Assembly: GCA_031761405.1 (NCBI GenBank)
Contig: JASEVX010000001.1
Coordinates: forward strand, 202,138,390 to 202,202,389
Direction: 5' to 3'
Length of the DNA stretch: 64,000 nt
DNA from: Serripes groenlandicus
Taxonomy: Eukaryota > Mollusca > Bivalvia > Cardiida > Cardiidae
Positions 38,301-44,300 of the stretch are shown in pieces. The notes below the pieces were generated by a model. That model searched no databases. It worked only from the letters and a program-made list of their open reading frames with translations, and was not told the origin of the DNA. Made by a program: the position numbers and the translations under genes. Positions within the stretch are counted from its first letter, which is position 1. Each line of letters starts with the position of its first letter.

Positions 38301-41300
38301 GTGTTTTCAAAGTCGCCTGCTGCATAATTGTTGTATGTGGGAAAGGGTTAAAACATGGCTGTCATTTCACCTAAGCATGCGTTTCCTGGTTCTTTCACAG
38401 TCACTCTACACAACATTCTTCCAAGGCAACGGGCTACATTCCCACATAGACTTTTAATACATTTGATGAAAAGCATATGAGATTTGTTACAATGACTCAA
38501 CCATCTGATAGAATATAAGCGAGAACAGATTCAAACTCAAGCCATTGGATTAGAAGCCCTTGTGGTAACCACCTCAGCCATGGGGTCTGCAATAACTTTG
38601 CCATCTATGATGAAATTTGGATTACTTTTCAAATATGCAGAGCTTGAACACAAATTTAGAACAGCAGCCTTCATCTCTTTTACCCAGAATCATTTCATTA
38701 ATTACCAATCAAGAAGTGAAATGTATAAAAGCATTTCAAAACCAGTTATTCCTACCTGACTTAAGGCAAACGCCATATTTGATTGTCCAGAGCAGATCCA
38801 AATATCTCCGAACATTACGTTCTTTAAGGTGATGGATCTATTACCAAACGTTGCTTCTATGTTCACTGGGCCTCCGCTTGGAAAAGGACCTAAAATAAAA
38901 AATAAAATTATAGTTATCTGCAACAAGAAAATTAACCTTAGATTTTTATGACTATTATAGACAAGAGAAAGTTGATGCAACGCATCAATGTTGCCGGAAA
39001 TCCATACTGCAGTTATGCATAACACTTACATTAATATAGTAGTTATCAACTGAGGGGCATTTTGGAACATCAGGGTGAAAATATATCATAACTTGCATTT
39101 TTTTGTCAACAAAGTGAATGTCCTTCATTGAAATATAATTGAAACCTTTCATTGCTTATGATCAATCTCCATTCTAAGGTAGGTTGACCATACAAACAGC
39201 CAATGAATTATTGATCATAAACCGGAAATGAGTAATCTTGCCAATCATTAGTCTACTCATGTTTTAAAATTATATAATGATGAGCGCCCCTGTGTCAATG
39301 ATGCATAACACTATGAAGATTGCAAGCAAAATGTGTGTAAGGAATCTAATGACACATTTAAAACTGTCAAGCACGAAATAATTTTGTATGAATGACCCGA
39401 TTCGTTTCTTCTTCGCATAGTTGTCGTTCTTTACACTCTCTTTATAGTCAGAGGGTGTGTTTTAAAAGTATATAATGATGAGCGCCCTTGTGTCAATGAT
39501 GCATAACAATATGCAGATCGCAAGCAAAATGTCTGTAGGGAATCTAATGACACATTTAAAATGGTAAAGGACAAAATTATTTTGTACGTAAAGGCAGAGT
39601 GTTCATTCAAAGTAATTTTTATATTAAAACCAGTTTTATCTCAGTTTGTTCTTTTCTTCATTGGTTTCGAACCAAATAAACATTTTAAATCACCTATAAT
39701 TAACTTTTTATAAGTGAGTGTAAAGAACGGCTCCTACAAAGGAGAGTTATCTACGCAATCCTTATTTTATAGTCACTTGATCAACATATTTAGCTTAGAA
39801 ACAGTTCATATTTTAGATATACATGGATAGACATTATTAAATGCATTCTTCACAAATCAAGACATCTCTTTAAACATGAAAATAACATTCAGTAAGTTAA
39901 AATTGCTATTAAAAGGAGAATTCGACCTGATTTTTATCTTGATATTGACACATAACAGTCTGCTGCAAGTCTAATAGGGACTGTTTTGTCTTCGTAAATA
40001 AAAGAAAACAACATAAATGCGAGTCAAAATAAAGAAACTGCAAATACTTAAAACATCGGAATATTCATTTCATTTTAGATGTGTCTTAACTTAGTGTTTT
40101 TAAACAAACACAATTGTAATATGTTCAAGACATTTAAATTTGTTTTTTTCTAATAATAACTCTCCTCCCATGTCATTTCCTAAAAGCTAGTAAAAATATA
40201 GGTCGCAGGCTTCTGCCTGGCGACTAATAAAGATCACAGTGTATCCAGGCAATCATTTTCTAATGAATAATGGAGCTCTTAACCCTTTCCCACATACAGA
40301 CGCTTTCTGAAACCTCTGCAGCAGCAGCTTTTTGAAAACATAGTGACAAAAGAAGAAATTGCTCAAAACGTTATCCATTCAATTTTTGAGATTTTCTAAT
40401 ATTTGGCAAAATATGTTCAAAGTCATCTGCTGCAGAATTGTCGTATGAGGGAAAGGGTTAATTTCCCTGAAACACTGTAGAGTAAGACAGGTGCAGGTTA
40501 TATGATTGGTCTTCATAGGCAATAGCTTAACCCTTTCCCACCTGCAGACAAATTTTGACACAGTAGCAGCAGCCGACTTTTGAAAACATTGTGGCCAAAG
40601 GAGAAATTGCTCATTTTTATCACTATGTTTTCAAAGTCGTCTGCTGCAAATTAGTTGTATGTTGAAAAAGGGTTAAATCATATGCTAGAACAGAAATAAG
40701 TGGGTATATCATGTATAATAATTAATTGTTTACCTGAAACAGTATCTTAGTGCCATTGACTTTGAAAACATTTGAGATAAAAAAAAAAATGGCTTGAAAG
40801 TTGAAAGTACACATATGATTTTGGTTTTAGCAATTGTTCATTTTCAAGAATGATTTCAAAGTTTCTCCATTGTAGAGGCACTTTAAGTTGTTTCTTATAG
40901 GGAAATGCATATCTGTTCAATTTCTTGTTCAAAGGTCTCTGGAAAATTGACGATTCACAGCTATCATCACCAATTAAAGGATTCAAAGTGAAAATCCGAA
41001 TGATAGATGGGGGCAAAACGCCTTTTCAGTGCCTTATGCGATCAAAGAATTGGTGGAAAACGCTTTTGAGCATATGGAAACAAAAGGGATAACCGAGGAA
41101 AAACAGTGATTGGGCAATGCTACTGGTGGCGGTCCCAAAACCCGACAAAAAGAGCTAGTGTTAGAATTTGCAGGGACTATAAGGTAACGGTCAATCGCAA
41201 ATCAGCGAAGATCCCTAAAACAGAGGATTTATTTGCGAAAGTTCACAAAACTAGATTAAGCTTATTTGCAGTTGGAACTGGACAAAGATTTTGAGGAACT

Positions 41301-44300
41301 GTATACAGTAAACACACACATGGGTCTCTTACAGATGAATGGTGTGTGTTTACCGTAAACAGTTCCATCTTTGGTGTATGGCGTTAGTTCGAGTGCGGCA
41401 ATTTTTCAATTGGTGATGGAAAAAATACTGGCTTGAATAGTTACTAAACTTTGTTTGTAGAATAAATGATATTTTGTACACAACGATAAATCACATTTGA
41501 GGGGCGCGTCATGGCGAACTGTGGTTTTGGTGTCAAGGAGAATTGTATGTATGTTATTTTCCGCGGTTAAGTTAATTTTGTCCTGTGTACATGATATAAT
41601 ATACCATTATATGCACAATTGAGTTATCCATCTTGATTAGTTACATACCGGTAGGTACGATGGTTTGGAAGGGCTGTATGAAGTTTCAATGCAATGCATC
41701 AGGGTAGTTACTGAAATACGGACTGTTATTGTAGTTGCACACAAAACTTTAACCAGAATTTAACCAGAATTTCTAAGTAAAACAAGAGGGTCAAGATGGC
41801 CCGAAATCGATCACTTGAATGATAGTTAATTAGAAGCAAATATTTAACTGCAAATATCTGTGAAAATTTGATCAGGAGTTCAAATGAAACTGCAAGGTGT
41901 GGACACTCAGTTAAAGAAATAGTTTATCAGTAAAAGCCCTTTAATAAGAATAGAGTTATAAAGTTTTGTCATTTTGCAACCTTTCCTGATGCCGCTTAGC
42001 TGTCCTGTTTGTCAACGAAATTAATATGGCGTGGAGAGTCACCCAAAGAACATTTCTGCCAAATTATCTTGGAATCTGACAAATGAATTATGGAGTGGAG
42101 GTTTTTAAAATTTTGGTATTTTTCGTGGGTCATGACAATAGCTCTCGGTTTTTTTCAAAAGTTGAGCTAAAAATGGAATTTCCAAATTTTGTAATTTTGC
42201 CCCTTTTCTGATGCCTTCTGAATGCCATGTTTTTCAACCAAACAGTATGCCTTGAACAATCTTTGTAGAGGGTCACCCAATGAACATTTCGACCAAACTA
42301 TATTGGAATCTGACATGCAGATTCAGAGGAGAAGATTTTTAAAGTTTGGACATTTTGCCCCCTTTCTGATGCCGCAGCAACCAAAGGTCTCAATGGAATT
42401 TTAATCTTTGAACATTTTTGAAATTGTTAAAGGAACATTCCTGTGAAGTTTGGATAAAATTGGTCTTGAGGTTTAGGAGATTATGTCTAAAGCTAAAAGT
42501 TAACAACAGACGACGACGGACGACAGCCGACGGACAAAAAGTGATCAGAATAGCTAACCTTGAGCCTTTGGCTCTAGGTGATCTAAAAAGGGCAGTAACT
42601 TGCATTATATGCAGGACAGAGTAATCTTACTTGATTGTTTACATTGGTGTGATGGTTGGAAAAGGTTGTAGTAACTGAGATATGGACTCTTAATGTAGTT
42701 GCGCTGAGAACTTTAAGCAGAATTTCTAAGTAAAAAAAGGGCCTTAACTTGCATTATATGCAGGATAGAGTTATCTTACTTGCTTCTTTGCATAGGTGTG
42801 ATAGATGGGAAGCCTTGTAGAAAGTTTCAATGCAAAACATCAAGTAGTAACCAAGCTTTTGTGTAATATAATTATGTACTTGCATGCAATACCTTAACCC
42901 TTTCCCACATACAACAAATCTGCAGCAGACTACTTTGAAAACATCTGTGCAATAATATGAGTGATCTCCATTAATGACAGTTTAATTAATTAATACAGTT
43001 GAAAACATTGTGGCAAATGGTGAAATTCCTCATCATGAGCAATTTCACCTTTGCCACAATGTTTTCAAAAGTCGTCTGTTGCAGAGGCATCAAAAAGCGT
43101 TTATATGTGGGAAAGGGTTAACCAAGATGCCAATGCCAGGGTCAGTAGAATAGCTGTCATATTCTTCGAATAGTCAAGCTAAAATCTTAACCCTTTCCCT
43201 CATATAGACGCTTTCTGACGCCTCTGAAGCAGACAGCTTTTTGAAAACATAGTGACAAAAGTAGAAATTGCCCAACGATTTGGTTATCCATTCAATAAAA
43301 GAGGTTTTCTATTCTTTGACAAAATATGTTCAAAAAGGTCTGCTGCAGAATTGTCATATGGGGAAAGGGTTAAGGAATTTTTGGAAGGACATTGAGATAA
43401 TTCTTTGTGTGAAGGTCCATCCTAATTTACCCACTGGTTACAGAGAAGATGATGACAAACACATGATGCACAACTTTATAATCTGAACAGAAGTTACTTA
43501 CCAACAGACAGCGACCAGGTAAAGTCTTTCTTTATAGATGCTACGTAGGTATAGAGCTTGGGGTAAATGACAACGTTGACAAGTCCATACTCCGATCCCC
43601 TGGGGGCGTGGCCCCAGATGACAGCCTTGTGAGGGGCTGCTTGAAGTACCATGTTATCTCCATAATAAGATGCAAATGTGAAATTACCTCCCTTTGATTG
43701 ACCTATAAAACCAAGTATACAGAATTTTAGTTAAAACAAAAGGCACAAGAGTGTCAGTATTGTTCCGCTGCTATTAGGAATCCAATCAATATAGCCATAT
43801 AAGGCAAAATCACTGTACCTCCAAGCAGTCATGTTTTTACACTACGGTAATAATAATGGCTTAACCCTTTCCCTCATATGACAATTCTGCAGCAGACGAC
43901 TTTGAACATATTTTGTCAAAAACTGGAAAATCTCAATAATTGAATGGATAACATAGGACTTAAAGTGGAACACATTGTGGCAAAAGGAGAAATTGCACGT
44001 TTCGTGCAATTTCTTCTTTTGTCACTATGTTTTCAAAAATCCGTCTGCTGCAGAGGCGTCAGAAAGCGTCCATATGAGGTAAAGGGTTAGGAATTTCATT
44101 AAATATTTCTACAGAAATATTTGAAAATCGGTCAGATACTTTTAGAGGTGAATTTTTGTAAAAGTTTTCACAATAGCCATATTTATAAGGTAAAAAATCT
44201 TCTAGAGAGAAGTTGTTTGAAACCAAAAAATAATACGCAGACACATGGCGGACAGTTCTCAATGACATAAGCTCAACTTACAGAAGTCTATGTTTTCCCA